Source: Oryzias latipes
Taxonomy: Eukaryota; Chordata; Actinopteri; Beloniformes; Adrianichthyidae
NCBI RefSeq assembly: GCF_002234675.1
Contig: NC_019859.2
Coordinates: forward strand, 35,263,960-35,327,959
Direction of reading: 5' to 3'
DNA: 64,000 nt
Position numbers and translations under genes: made by a program. Of the stretch, positions 34,310 through 46,413 are shown piece after piece. Position 1 is the stretch's first letter, and the number at the start of each line of letters is the position of its first letter. The notes beneath the pieces are model-generated. The model did not search any database and was not told the origin of the DNA. It was given only the letters and a program-made list of their open reading frames with translations.

Positions 34310-35585
34310 TAGTTCTGAACAGGACATCATCTGTCTCTGGTATCAAGTGTGTTTTTTCAAACTTAAAAAGAACTTTAGACCAATATCCAACTCCTGTTTT
34401 TGGCTAAACTCCTGGAAAACGTGGTATTTGAACAGCGCACATTTTTTCTAGAGAGCCATAACATTATTGAACTCCACTCCACAGAAACGGTGCTGCTGAA
34501 AGTATCTCGTGACATAATGTCTGCTGACTGTACAGTGCTAGTTCTGTTAGACCTCTCCTCAGCCCTTTGATACTGTTGACCACCTTATTCTGATAACAAG
34601 GCTGAGCGATCTGATTGGAGTCCATTTTAAGGTGGTTCTCCTCATATTTGGCCGACGGGAGCTTCAGTGACATCTGAGCTTGAAAAGCCGACTTGCAGGG
34701 TACCTCAGGGCTCAGTCCTGGGGCCGCTCTTGTTCCTGCTGTATACGCTCCCTCTAGGCAAGTTAACACACCAGATCAGTGATGTTGTTTACCGTCTCTT
34801 TGCAGATGACATCCAACTGTTCCTAATTACTAAGACCCACAAACTGAGCTCCTTAATCAACTGCCTTTCTCAAATAAAGCAGTAGCTAAGTGGCCGCTGC
34901 CTTCAGCTAAACTCAGACAAAACGACAAAAACAAAACAATGATTATAGCCCCGGATGGGCCCATCCCTGCCATTAAAAGTCAAGTAGTAGCTGGCAAAAC
35001 CCAGCCTCAAAAACTTAGTTGTGTTTGATGAAGCAATGTATCTTGAATAAAACTAAGCCTTACTGCAGCCTTTTCACTTGTCAAAACAAGAAGGAACTGT
35101 AGTGTCTGCAGCTGGTCCAGAAATCTGCTACCAGGCTTTTGGCTCGCACAAACAAAAGAACACATTTCACCCCATTTTAAAGTCTCTTCATTGGCTCCCC
35201 AGTCGCTTCTGGAATACATTTTAAAATCCTGGTCCTGACCTTCAGAGCCCTACGTGGACAAGCTCTTTCGTGCATCTCAAAGCTTCTCCAGCCCTACACC
35301 TGAAGGTTGAGATCCTCAGAGAAAAATCTCCTGATGGAGGAGGCCGTTCTTTTAAAGAAGTGACTCCCAGACTGTGGAACAAACGTCCTCACATTCACTG
35401 GACTCTTTTCAAAGCCAACTCAAAACGCTTCTTTATAATCAAGCTTTCCAGTCCCATTGAATGGGCTTCTGGCTGGCTGACTGTATTTTATGTCTTTTTA
35501 ACTGTGCTGCATTTTATTTATTTTTTCTTTTGTAAAGCACTTTGTGACTGCTGTCTGTGAAAGGTGCTATATAAATTCATATTAC
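34310..35585 (+). mobile_element. L2/Rex-like LINE, 3' half, between TOM1 and GET3
   Basis: Contains LVLLDLSSA near 34540, then CRVPQGSVLGPLLFLLYTLP and FADDIQLFL (34690-34835, catalytic ADD) and the characteristic end gtaaagcactttgtgactgc followed by gaaaggtgctatataaattc at 35533-35578. Frameshifts break the frame. Orientation is the same as TOM1 and GET3. No poly(A) is left. Confidence 0.85.
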
Positions 35586-35829
35586 TTACTCATCGTAGCG
35601 GTAGACAGAGCTGGATCTGGCACGAGAAACGGTGACAACGGATGCCTGATAATGAAGCACAGAGGAAGTGTTGTGAGACTCTGTCGTCTGTCCTGTGCTC
35701 ACTCCTGGAATGAGTTGTGTAGTTGAATTTTTTTTCTTCCTTTAAGCTTCAGTTGGGACAAATCTAAAGACAGTTGGTAGAACTTCTACAGCTCAACGTT
35801 TGACAAAAAGCCTCCAGTTTGATCACGCA

Positions 35830-36050
35830 AAAAAGGTTAGCGCATGTAGGCTTCTCTCTTGTTACATTAGAAACATATCAGGGGCTGTAAGCATGCGGGA
35901 GTGCATGTAAACAGAGAGCTCTCAGTTACCGATGATGGGAAGGGGGTGTGGGTTGTTCTGCGCTAACAGTCCCACCTATGTCCTTGAAAAAAAGCATAGT
36001 TATTGTTTATTTTGGCAAAAAACGGCATTATTATAATAATAATAAAAAAA
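35830..36050 (+). repeat. Repeat family X, partial copy d
   Basis: ggggctgtaagcatgcggga, gagagctctcagttaccgat and gttgttctgcgctaacagtc match blocks in the other family X copies (4020-4110, 25300-25345). Truncated. Confidence 0.45.
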
Positions 36051-36134
36051 CACTGGTAACACTATAAAAATAGATTTTTATCTGGTGGTAAAAAATGTAA
36101 AATCTACTGATAGTAAGAAAAATAACAGAATTGA

Positions 36135-36249
<115 letters not shown>

Positions 36250-36357
36250 TTCATTAATAATTTCATTTATAATTATTTTTTTACCTTACGACCATAGCGT
36301 ACAAACATCCGAGGATCCGTGAACGCAGCAGCGCTGACGTCGACGTACACAGTCGAG

Positions 36358-39300
36358 ATGGCAGCTTCGATGGAGGACGAGTTCGAAGATGCGCCTGATG
36401 TGGAGCCGCTGGAGCCAACCCTGAAGAACATCATCGAGCAGAAGTCTTTGAAATGGATTTTCGTTGGCGGGAAAGGTGGTGTCGGTAAAACGACGTGCAG
36501 GTGAGCTGAAGGAGACGCCGCTGTCGCTCCGTCACAACTGGTTAGCTAGCGCGGCTAGCTCGGGCTCACGGTGAAGTTCGTGGTCTGTCCTCCCGTCGGC
36601 AGCAACATCCGAACTGTCATTTGGACCATCACTGCAGCTGACCGGTTTCCTTGTTTCTTATTTTGATTTGCGACCGGTTACGTGGGGAAAAAAAGCCCGG
36701 GTTTTGTCATCAGTTTACCCCGGGAGTTGAGGGTTGCTGCTTCGCAGCGTCAGCAGCTAGCTAACGGGTGACACATGATCATCGACGAGGTTCTCAGGTG
36801 CTTTGACGCTGTTCGCCGCTCCCAAACCCGGTTCTGCTTTTACCGGTAGAAACCCCTCAAACAAGTGTAAAGGATTGAAATCCTAACTAATAGGGGTACA
36901 AATATTAAGCTTGCTCTGGTCGACTAACAGTAATGCAGGTCCCTGCCCACACCTGTCAGTCCCTTTAACTCCTGTGCCTTCGTTTGGAAGGTGTGTGTTC
37001 TGTCACCCTGGCCTAACTCTAAAACCTTTTGGTAGTGAATGGGTGTAGTAAGACAGGCTTCAGAACTTGATCCTTGTCAGTCAGCTGAAGCGTCGTTCTG
37101 CAATGCACTTGAAGCTCACTTGCACAGATCCTGCCTTTACAACAACCAGCCAGAGTGATGGAGTGCCCCTAACCCAGAACAATCTTCAAAAATTAAAACC
37201 TAGACCTCTGTAACTGGCTCAATGAAAACAGCAAACATTTATTTGAACAAGGATTAATCTGTGTTACCTCTCTAAAGTAGTAAAAGAAATATTACTTTCT
37301 ACTTTGTATGTTCAAAAGAAAACAGATTTGGATGTAAAACACCAGGTGAATTATTTGACAGTCCGGAAACAAAAAAAAAAACTTGAAAGTCAATAAACCA
37401 CACAATAAATAAATAAATAGATCCAATATAAAATGGTGATCAAACAAATGAACAAATAGAAATGAATAAATCAAGACAGTAGAGCTCTCGACTTCCTCCG
37501 ATTAACTAACTCCAGACGTTGATAACAGTTTTCTTCCAGAATGGGCGCGAGATGCCCGAACGGCGTAACAGTCAGTTAACGGTTTTGACAGTTAGCTTCA
37601 GACGGTTCTTTTCCGCGGGGAAATCGAACTGGTCTCTAATCCCGAATGGTCTTCAAAAACGTAAATGTTCAAAGACAGTGGTGCCCGCCTCCTTGGCCTC
37701 AGATGTTTTCCCGGCTTGAACTGAGTTCTCAGCTTCAAAAGATAAAATAAAACAGTACCTTCTCTCCAGACCAGTAGAATGGTGTACAGCTGGTGAATTA
37801 CCACAGTGAATCACTGGGATGTTAGCTGTATGGCAGGGGAATACTCTTTCAGAAACTGCTCAGCAATACGCCGCTCTGCGGGAACTCCTCTTCTCCGCTG
37901 ACGGAGCTGTCACAGACACCGCGCTCCGCCTCCGTGCCCTGCCTCCGGGCCCCGCCTCCGAAATCCCGAAGCTTGCGGCCTGGGGAACTCCTCCTTACGT
38001 GCTGGCTGTCTTCCTGCACTTCTCACGTAACGAGCGAGATACTGCCGTCTCTAAATCACTGTCGAACCTGCTCCAGGTTATTTTCTTCAAAACAGTTTTT
38101 TAAGAAGCCGAGACATCCCATCCGACCAGTCTCTCTCCCCGTCCAACCGTTCTTTTTTTTCTGTTTTCCAACGTCTGTCCCCTCGCGCCTTCGTCTGCGT
38201 CTGACGTCATGTCAGGCCCGCTCATCACTTTCTGTCACCGTTACACAAGTTTGTAAATTTAAATAAATGAAAGCCGCCAAGTGGCGCCTTTCTGAAGATG
38301 CGCGATGAAGCAGCTAGCGTTAGCCGCTTTCATTCATAGCACAGGTGACAAACACCTGAAGATCCCGACAGCGGGATAGAAACAGGTGTTTCCGGATGGT
38401 TTCTGAGTGTAATTATGTATCTTAGGAGCTTTAAAAGGAAAAGAGTAACTTAAAAGCATTCAATACACCTTTTTTTCTTTTGGCTATATGTTCTTACAAA
38501 ATCTAATCATTGGTTAGCTACATGTTTTTGTTGTCTCACGTGACGTGTGTGAGCTTCTGACATGCGCAGTAGCTCACCCCGTGACTCCTGTGTTTTGCAG
38601 CTGCAGCTTGGCCGTGCAGCTGGCTGCGGTCAGGGAGAGCGTCCTGATCATCTCCACCGACCCGGCCCACAACATCTCTGACGCCTTTGACCAGAAGTTC
38701 TCCAAGGTGCCCACAAAGGTCAAAGGCTACGACAACCTGTTCGCCATGGTGAGTCCTTGTCCAAGCCGGGGGTTCAATTCTGACTTTTCAATGTTATGTA
38801 TTAACTCCTTAAGAAAAAACTGAAGTGTGACGGACAAAACCACACAGTTTTTTCCTTAAAGGGCCTAAACCAAACCTAATCAACTTTAAAAAAAAACTTT
38901 TAAAGTGTTTTATAATCTTCATTCCTCTCTACAAGTGGTATTTTGATCCATTCATGCAATTCTGAGTATTCTTCCAAAAACCTGCTCTCTGGGCTCTAGC
39001 CCCTCCCAATCCACGAAAACGAGTGGGCTCTCACATTGTGATGTCACAAAGTGAGGAACCGCCCCTTTCCAGGTAGTCTGCCCCTCCCCCAGGCTCACGC
39101 GCCCACTTTCTCGGCTAATCGCTTTCCTTTTCTACGCACATCGAGTTCGGATGTTGATTGGATTCGTTGGAGGAACGCAGACACGCTGCCGAGGCCGGCT
39201 CTAGGATGACGTCATGAGATGGGCGGTGCCCACAAAGAGAGAGGGGCGGAGCCTTAGAGATTGGAAAAGTCTTACTTCTGGGTAGAAAAATGAGAAAAAT

Positions 39301-42031
39301 AACTCGTATTTCATAAAAACAATTGTTCTTTAGTGTGCCAAAGGTCGTCCAGTGATCAGAAGGGTTGGCGGTTGGATCCCGCGCCCCTGTCCGTCTGCCC
39401 CAGGTGATGGTAGCTACTGATGCAGCCACAGCTGCATCAGTAGCTACCATCACCAAGTATGAATGAATTTAGCGTGACACAGGCCCTTTTAAGTTGTGTG
39501 TTTTGTGTTAATTCAGTTTTGTATCGCAGCATGAGATTGTGTTTAGCTCCTCTGTTTGTGGATTTTCTCCAGCATGACTCCAGAATCATGAGGGTGTTTT
39601 CTTTCCACATGCGCTCAGTGTCATGAGCTTCGCCCGAAGGCGGTAACTGAAGCAGCCCTCGTGGGTTTTTTCCCCTCCCCCTGCCGATGCAGGAGATTGA
39701 CCCCAGCCTGGGCGTGGCGGAGCTGCCCGACGAGTTCTTCGAGGAGGACAACATGCTCAGCATGGGCAAGAAGATGATGCAGGAGGCCATGAGCGCGTTT
39801 CCCGGGATCGACGAGGCCATGAGCTACGCAGAGGTCATGAGGTAAACGGAGCGGCGGGACCGCCGTCGGCGCTCGCTGCACGTCCCTGTGAGGAGTAACT
39901 GAGCGTGCTTGTGTGCCTGAACGTAAGGTTAGTGAAAGGAATGAACTTCTCGGTGGTGGTCTTCGACACCGCCCCCACCGGCCACACGCTGCGCCTGCTC
40001 AACTTCCCCACCATCGTGGAGCGAGGTCTGGGCCGCCTCATGCAGATCAAGAACCAGATCAGCCCCTTCATTTCTCAGGTGAGGCGGCGGCGGCGCCACT
40101 GGAGGACGTTCTCCAGCTGAAGCTGTCGACCTTTTTGATTCCCTCTTCCAGATGTGCAACATGCTGGGTCTGGGTGACATGAACGCAGACCAGCTGGCGT
40201 CCAAGCTGGAGGAAACGCTGCCGGTCATCCGCTCCGTCAGCGAGCAGTTCAAAGACCCCGTAAGTGACGTTCAGCAGGACTTCACCTTCCAGTTTCACTA
40301 GTCGAGTTACTAAAGAATAAACACACAAAATAGAAGCTCTAAAGGCCCGTACACACCGGGACGAATATTCGCCAGGCGTTATTCGCCAGCGTTTTTCGCC
40401 ACGTCTTTTGTGTTCACACCCAGGCGATTTTCGCTGACGATGAGCTGAACGAACATGCAATTTCATTCCCTGACATTAGATGGCGCTTAATGTAAACAGA
40501 AATACTCCTGTACACAAGGTGGCGCTGCACAACTTTACGCTTCTTAAAGTTGCTTTTCACTCAGAAGAAGAGAGCAAGTATTTACGCGCTTGTCAGAATA
40601 ATACAAAGAAAACATGAATATTTCAAGCACCAGTAGCTCCAACTGGTGCTTGGTTCGGGGATATTTTAGAATGTCCGTCATTATTTCTTCGCGGCAGTGT
40701 AGACGCTACTTGGCGTCTATCTTCTTCGCTGGTATGTGTGCTCAGAAAGGCAGTTTTGTGTTTGAGCGCCCCCAAGTTGTGTTTTACTGTAACTTCAGAA
40801 GCTCCAGACACGTGTGCAAAAGCGCCATTCTCATTGGTCGAATAGATTTCGACGCGGCGCATCAAACCAAAAAAACGAACCCGAGGCGTTTTTAAAAAAA
40901 GTGACGCTTTGACGCGTGGCGTTTTTTCGCGTCGGTGTGCACACTCACATTGATGCCCTTTAGGGTTGTGCCGATGGACGATATCATCGTCCATCGTGAT
41001 GGGTGACTGACATCCCGATGGAGAGACCACCATCGTGATGCCACGCCCCCGCCACGTTGCGCGTCGACACCATAAGCCGCGGTTACATGTACAAAATATC
41101 TTGATGGGATCAATGGTCGGATTAGAATCCAACCGTGTAGATGGGCCCAGAAATTTTTTTCCAGAATATAAAAACGTTCACTAAGGTCACAATTTCGGTC
41201 GGAATAAATCATTCGCACATGCGCAGTATTCGCACATGCGCAGTTTGAAAACCGGAAGAGGATACAACTTCCGCCGAGCGGCTTTTTTTCCAAACTTTAT
41301 TGAATGTAACAATTCAATACAAAACGATAACAGCGCCGAGCGGCTATATACATTGACATGTCAGCTCGGTAAAATACGAGATGATCTTCTAAACTTGCTT
41401 TTAATAATGTTACGGTTATTATCAAACACCTGTTCGCTCATCATTTGAATTTTAATCCGTGTGGTCAGTGCTTTTTCTGAACGTAGCCAGGATTAGCAGT
41501 ATGCTAACACGGGCTAACAACATTAGCTTTGGGTGGCGCTGCATGCTGTGAATAACAGCATGCAGCCTTTATTTAGTCGGGACACGACTGGAAACACAAA
41601 TCCACGTGATTGTTTGAATGTTTTCTAAGGACTGAGCGACATTTCTGCTTTGAAGCTCAAACCGCTGTGTCTGCTGACGATCCGAGCTGTGCTCAGACAC
41701 ACGTTTAGACCCGGTTCTGAGTTCGGTTGCTTGTACCCCTAGAGCTGCGGGACGGATCGCAGTCTTAAATCTCCCACACATACCGCTCATGTACCCCCCC
41801 CCCCCCCCCCTTCCCATCAAACACAAAGCTGTAAATCCGCCCTCCACCGGTCCACTTCGCTAGTTAAGTGCGGGAGCGGATTACTTCTTTTCTATTTTGT
41901 TTGTTACTTTTTCTGTTAAAGTCACTTCCCTCAGTTTATACTGGATCATCGCGGATTAACCATTAGTTGGGAAATAAAATGATAAAAGCAAAATAACGAA
42001 TAGCAGTTATATAAGAACGAAAAATGTAAAC

Positions 42032-42066
<35 letters not shown>

Positions 42067-43363
42067 ACGATGTCATCGTCTATCCCGATGGTTGACAGCA
42101 AACACCGTCAACAGCCAAATTAGGGGACATCGCCCAACCCTAGTGCCCTTTGTTTAGTCACGAGGCGTTAAACGTCGGCGAAAAACGCCGGCAAAATTCG
42201 TCCCGGTGTGAACGGGCCTTTAATGTGGAGAAACAATTCTCAGATGAATACAATAGCAGACGTAACCCGTGCATCATTTCCTTACATTAACCCCCCCCCC
42301 CCAAACATACTGAACATAGAATAGGTCAGTTCAAAGGCAATCATTTTAGTTTAATGTTAGTCATTTCCACTCCGGAAACTTCAAAGTTTAAAAACAAACA
42401 GCAACCATCCCGTAAAGCGATCGCTGTGCTTTGGTATGACGGAGCTTAGATCTCGGCAGCGTTAAATCCCAGGTCTCTGGCGCGGCAAACCATCCTGCGA
42501 GGAGAACACAGAGCACGCCTAACGCCGTGGGCGTGGCGTCTCCTCCGTGGATCCGCACCGGGTCGGGTTTTGCTTTTGCGGTCAAAGCGACCAGCGTCCG
42601 AAAATGTCGGAGGGCTCACTCCAAGCAAGTCCCCCTGTGGGGGGCCTCCGTCACCACCCCCTTATTTAGTCTTTTAATGAAGTCCCCCCATTGTTTAGCT
42701 TTTTTCTTTTAAAGAGTAATGTACATGGTGTTCTGTTGTTGGGGTTTGGTTCTGACGACCAGGCGGTCGTCAGAACCAAACCCCAACAACAGAACTCGAC
42801 TCTGGTGTTCCGTCGTTGGAGTTTGGTTCTGACGACCGCCTGGTCGTCAGAACCAAATTTTATAACGGCTGTGACCAGAGTCGAGTTCTGTTGTTGGGGT
42901 TTGGTTCTGACGACCAGGTCTGGTTCTGACGAATGTCTCCCTGCTCTCTTCAGGAACAGACCACCTTCATCTGCGTGTGCATCGCCGAGTTCCTCTCCCT
43001 CTACGAGACGGAGCGGCTCATCCAGGAGCTGGCCAAGTGTCGCATCGACACGCACAACATCATCGTGAACCAGCTGGTGTTCCCCGACGCCGAGAAGCCC
43101 TGCAAGATGTGTGAAGCGCGCCACAAAATTCAGTCCAAGTACTTGGATCAGGTACGAAGCGTCCCGGCGTCTGCCGTGAAACGGCGTGAGGTGGGATCCG
43201 CGCGCTCATTTCTGCCCCGTGTTCTTCCTCACAGATGGAGGACCTTTATGAGGATTTCCACATAGTCAAGTTGCCTCTTCTGCCCCACGAAGTGCGAGGA
43301 GCTGACAAAGTTAACACCTTCTCCAAGCAACTTCTGGAACCCTACAAGCCTCCAAACAAGTGA
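36358..43363 (+). CDS. get3: GET3 (ASNA1/TRC40), ATPase targeting tail-anchored proteins to the ER
   Basis: Exons: 36358-36500, 38601-38748, 39693-39841, 39928-40078, 40152-40259, 42954-43151, 43235-43363; 1026 nt, 341 residues (human about 348). The deviant Walker A P-loop [10 protein letters not shown] lies at residues 37-46. Switch [13 protein letters not shown] carries D68, equivalent to the catalytic Asp57 of yeast Get3. A later motif is [16 protein letters not shown]. The zinc-binding CxxC pair that bridges the homodimer is C283/C286 (KPCKMCEA). The cytosolic dimer binds the C-terminal transmembrane segment of tail-anchored clients from the BAG6-GET4-UBL4A complex and delivers them to WRB-CAML in the ER membrane. 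Identity to the human protein is very high. The start is the first ATG after the (AT)n tract; M5 at 36370 is an alternative. Intron 5 (2.7 kb) holds nested transposons and a palindrome cluster; intron 3 is only 86 bp. Confidence 0.97.
36501..38600. other. GET3 intron 1
   Basis: 2.1 kb. Non-coding; 37850-38000 is CpG-rich with gctccgcctccgtgccctgc-type sequence but no supported exon, and no clear element ends were found. Confidence 0.35.
38857..39493. mobile_element. Non-autonomous element in GET3 intron 2
   Basis: Left end ttaaagggcctaaacc and right end acacaggcccttttaa are inverted copies, each including TTAA or TTAAA. The interior is non-coding (gtgatgtcacaaagtgagg) and includes the 24-bp perfect hairpin at 39403-39454. 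A TTAA-targeting class is possible. Confidence 0.55.
40962..42143. mobile_element. Nested hAT-like element with 8-bp target duplication
   Basis: Starts agggttgtgccgatgg and ends catcgcccaaccctag; flanked by TGCCCTTT on both sides (40954-40961 and 42144-42151). Near both ends are cgatatcatcgtcc / cgatgtcatcgtc blocks. Contains C runs of 17 (41794-41810) and 33 (42033-42065). A mid-element A/T-rich section with no transposase frame; non-autonomous. Confidence 0.85.
42033..42065. repeat. Poly-C tract (33 bp)
   Basis: Uninterrupted C run inside the nested hAT-like element; expected to form G-quadruplex or i-motif structures and to be hard to sequence accurately. Confidence 0.95.
42730..42930. 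repeat. Palindrome cluster upstream of GET3 exon 6
   Basis: First palindrome: arms 42730-42760 and 42765-42795, 31 bp perfect, loop AGGC. Second: arms 42822-42837 and 42842-42857, 16 bp perfect, loop GCCT, sitting within an outer pair 42789-42804 / 42873-42888. A third half-unit (42885-42930) repeats the same sequence. The unit is gttctgttgttggggtttgg followed by ttctgacgacc. The last unit ends about 23 bp before the AG acceptor at 42952-42953. Confidence 0.95.
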
Positions 43364-43616
43364 TCCTCCCCGCAGACGCCTCCTCCACCCTGACGCCTCC
43401 TTCCAGCCGCCCTCAGATCCTCACGAAGCCTCAGCGCAATCCGCTCCGTCCCCCCCCCGCAGGGAGGGGACCCCACCCGCAGCACTGCGACGGCGCCGCC
43501 CATCCCGTCCTCCGGTCTTCATCGGTCTCGGTGTGTTTCCACATCTGATCAACAAGCCCCGCCCCCTCTGCTGTGCACTTGTTGGTGATTCCAGTGAACG
43601 TGTTTTTTTATTTCCA

Positions 43617-43622
43617 AATAAA
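43617..43622 (+). other. GET3 polyadenylation signal AATAAA
   Basis: A perfect AATAAA sits 254 bp after the GET3 stop and is followed within 15 bases by a T-rich stretch (ctgttttttgacc). It is the likely 3' end signal of the GET3 transcript. Confidence 0.7.
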
Positions 43623-43639
43623 ACTGTTTTTTGACCTCT

Positions 43640-44320
43640 CCATATTCTGAGCAGACGCGTCTGCGCAGATCAGAAAGCAGGTCTCTCCGGCCGCCGTGGC
43701 AGCAGACGTGTCCCCGCCTCTCTGCGCTCGTGGCGTTAAAGCCGGCGCTCACCAGTGACATTTGGAATGAAGCTAAACGGCGGGCGTCTTACCCATACGG
43801 GGATGGTTTCCACTCAACATCCCTGCATTGATTGTCCTTCAGCAAAGTGCTCAGCCACGGGACCGTGACACCTGAGAACACAGAAATGTGCAGGTAGAAC
43901 GCAGGTCAACTCCTCCTCTGAAACTCCCCTCTTCGTCAACGAAGGCTTCTGAGTCGGCGAGAATCTTTTTCTATAGGTTTTCTTTAAGTGAAACTGGCAG
44001 TGAGAATTAAACGCAGTTGCCTCAACTGGCAGTCTCCTGTTTATTCCTTAAGCCAGTGGTGGGGGGGGCTGGAGACTGACCCGCATGCAGATTGTCTCTG
44101 ATGGAGCATGAAGCCCGTCAACCTGCACCAACACCCCCCGCTGAGAAAAGGGGATTCCTTCGCCGTCGTCCTGCCTGAAGCCGTCAGAGGAAGGACTGAA
44201 GGGTTCATTTACTTCACCCCAGTGTTGTCAGGTAAACCGTTACAGCCAGTGGGAAATCCACCGGTGGGTAGGAGGGGGGGTTGCAGCTCCATGCAATCAT
44301 AATCTACCTTAAAGTATTAA
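43640..44320. other. Intergenic stretch after GET3
   Basis: Non-coding sequence of mixed composition; no gene or element recognised. Confidence 0.3.
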
Positions 44321-44324
44321 TGTA

Positions 44325-45420
44325 CAGTAGCATTTCATTGACAGAAGTAAGTATTTGATCCCCTGGTAACCATTCAGAGTCCTGGGTCACACAGACCCGT
44401 TAGACTCTCCTTATCAACCGTCTGTCCCCTGTTTGAACTGATCACCTGTAGAAAAGACACCTGTCCACAGAATCAGTCCATCAGACTAGAGAGCTTTCAG
44501 TGGATTTAAAGGAGAAGATTGTAGACCTGCACCAGACCAGACTGGACTACAAAGAAGCAGGAGGTTACCATGACAACCGTTGGTGCAGCATCACCATCAA
44601 TCCTCCTGTAGGTCTGCGGCTCCAAACCAGATCTGACCTGGTGGGGTTTCTGTGATCATGAGAACAGAGAAATCAGGAGTTAGTTGAGGATCTCATTGGT
44701 GATGCTTTACATCTAACATCTAGCAGAGCTCACAAGTCCCCCCCGCTCTAGAAGACACATGTGGAGACCCGCCTGATGTGTGAAGGATTTAGACAGAGAT
44801 TGGGAGAAGGAGCTGTGGTCAGATGAGACCAACATGGAGCTCTTTGGCATCAACTCAAGCCGTCGTGTTTGGAGGAGGAGAAATGCTGCCGATGACCCCA
44901 AGAACGCCGTCCTCACTGTCAAGCATGGAGGTGGAAGCATTATGGTTTGGGGTAGGTGTTTTCTGCACAGGGCTACTTTCTCTGTGAGGATTGGCGGAGC
45001 CATGTACCGTCCAATCCTGAGTGAGAACGTCCTTCCCTCCACCAGGAGGATTAAATGGGGAGGTGGGGGGGGGGGGGGTGGATGGGTCCCCCAACAGGAT
45101 CATGACCCAAGACATACAAGACGAAAAAGAAGAGTCAGATCAGGGTCATGGAGCGGTCCAGCTGGTCTCTGGACCTCAGCCTATAGACAGAGCTGAAGCT
45201 CAGGGTTGCTAAGCAACAGCCACCAAATCTGAATGATTTAGAAATCATCTGTGAAGAAGAGTGGAGCAGAATTCCTCCTGATCTGTGCAGAAACCTGATC
45301 ATCAACTACCAGTAACCTCTGACCTGCTGCTGCTGCTGATGATGATGATGAGGGTTTGCTGCCAGGAAGGATCAAATACTTTTTTGTTCCTTAATGAAAT
45401 GCAAATAAATGTTTGCATTC
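44325..45420 (+). mobile_element. Tc1-like transposon remnant with terminal repeats
   Basis: Ends are inverted copies: catttcattgacagaagtaa then gtatttgatcc (44331-44361) and ggatcaaatacttttttgtt then ccttaatgaaatg (45369-45401). The interior encodes DLDRDWEKELWSDETNMELF and AVLTVKHGGGSIMVWG (44780-44955), the central Tc1 motifs. A G run at 45065-45078 interrupts it and downstream DHDPRHT corresponds to the second catalytic Asp. Frameshifted and inactive. Confidence 0.85.
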
Positions 45421-45439
45421 CTAAAAGTGGATTTTTTTT

Positions 45440-46100
45440 AATTTTCTAACTAGGTGTTCAAATGAACTGTTGGGATTTTTAAAAGAAAGAAAGGAAATCC
45501 TAGAAAAGGACTAGTTGGGATGTGATGGTGTCTCTTTAGGGTGTCAGTAAAAACCCGCTGAAGTCTGAATTTCCACAGCCGAGTGCAGACTGTTTTGAGT
45601 CTTTTCACATCCATGATTCATCTAAGGTCCAGAACTGGGTTCTGCAGGTGAGTACACTTATATGTCGCGTGTGGGAGGTCGTCAGTGATGGACGCTGCAA
45701 CATCCACCTGTACGTGCGCTCAATGGTCTCTCGTTAGCAAACAAGAAACGTACGTAACTTGCTGAGAACGTTGTTACAGCTCGTCACCATGGCTTTAGAT
45801 CAAAGCTCCCTCTCCCTCCTCATTTCATGTGCATCAGCCGAGGGAAGTCCCGTTTCGATGATAGGCCTTTACAACAGGGATGGCGGACTGTCAAGTTCTT
45901 TTTAAGTGGGCAAAATCAGCAACAAACACTTATTTCCTTAACTGTAAAAACCATTGGGAGAAAAGTCTTTAGTCTGTCCTGAAGGGTTTGGATGGTTAAA
46001 GTCAGCGACCTCTGTGTCTGAAGGAATGACTTCATATACCCTCTGGAAAACACAGAGGTGGAGGTGTGATGGTTTGGGCACACAACTTCTGCTCTTGACC
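45440..46100. other. Intergenic stretch with a trace of Tc1-like coding sequence
   Basis: Around 46045-46080 a plus-strand frame reads KHRGGGVMVWA, the central Tc1 motif, without the rest of the gene. Nothing else recognised. Confidence 0.4.
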
Positions 46101-46413
46101 GAACCCGAATTCATTCCCTACCCCTCTGGCTTCTCCCTACCCCTACATTAATCCCTCCAAGCAGAAAACTTTGAAAAGATAGTGTCTTCAAATCCGGACG
46201 CGATGACAAAAGAAAAACGCTGAGCTACGTTGGCGCGAAGCTACCAGCGTTTGGAAAATACAAACAAAAAGTCATTACTTTTATTTAAATGTAAACTTCT
46301 GTGCTTCAGAGCACACCCACCGGAAGAAATGTTTCTCCTGCGGAATCACACCGGCGGAGGGATATCCAGCTCTAAGGCGCTACAGCTCCCCCTTACAAAG
46401 AAAAAAACAAGTT

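Larger units (their letters stand above)
40340..42222. mobile_element. Inverted-repeat element in GET3 intron 5 (copy 1, disrupted)
   Basis: Ends taaaggcccgtacacaccgg and, reversed, taaaggcccgttcacaccgg. Outer parts 40340-40961 and 42144-42222 together match the uninterrupted copy at 51027-51706 in opposite orientation. The interior contains agcaccagtagctccaactg. A 1.18-kb hAT-like element is inserted at 40962-42143. No transposase is recognisable. Confidence 0.85.

Noticed and set aside
40623..41293. Frames of 133 and 169 codons in GET3 intron 5
   Set aside because: They cross the border between the two nested elements, so they cannot be an original gene; the part shared with 51099-51356 is in a 680-bp non-autonomous element.
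42666..43124. 152-codon minus-strand frame overlapping GET3 exon 6
   Set aside because: Antisense of a conserved GET3 exon joined to the palindrome cluster; repeated [10 protein letters not shown] comes from the inverted units.
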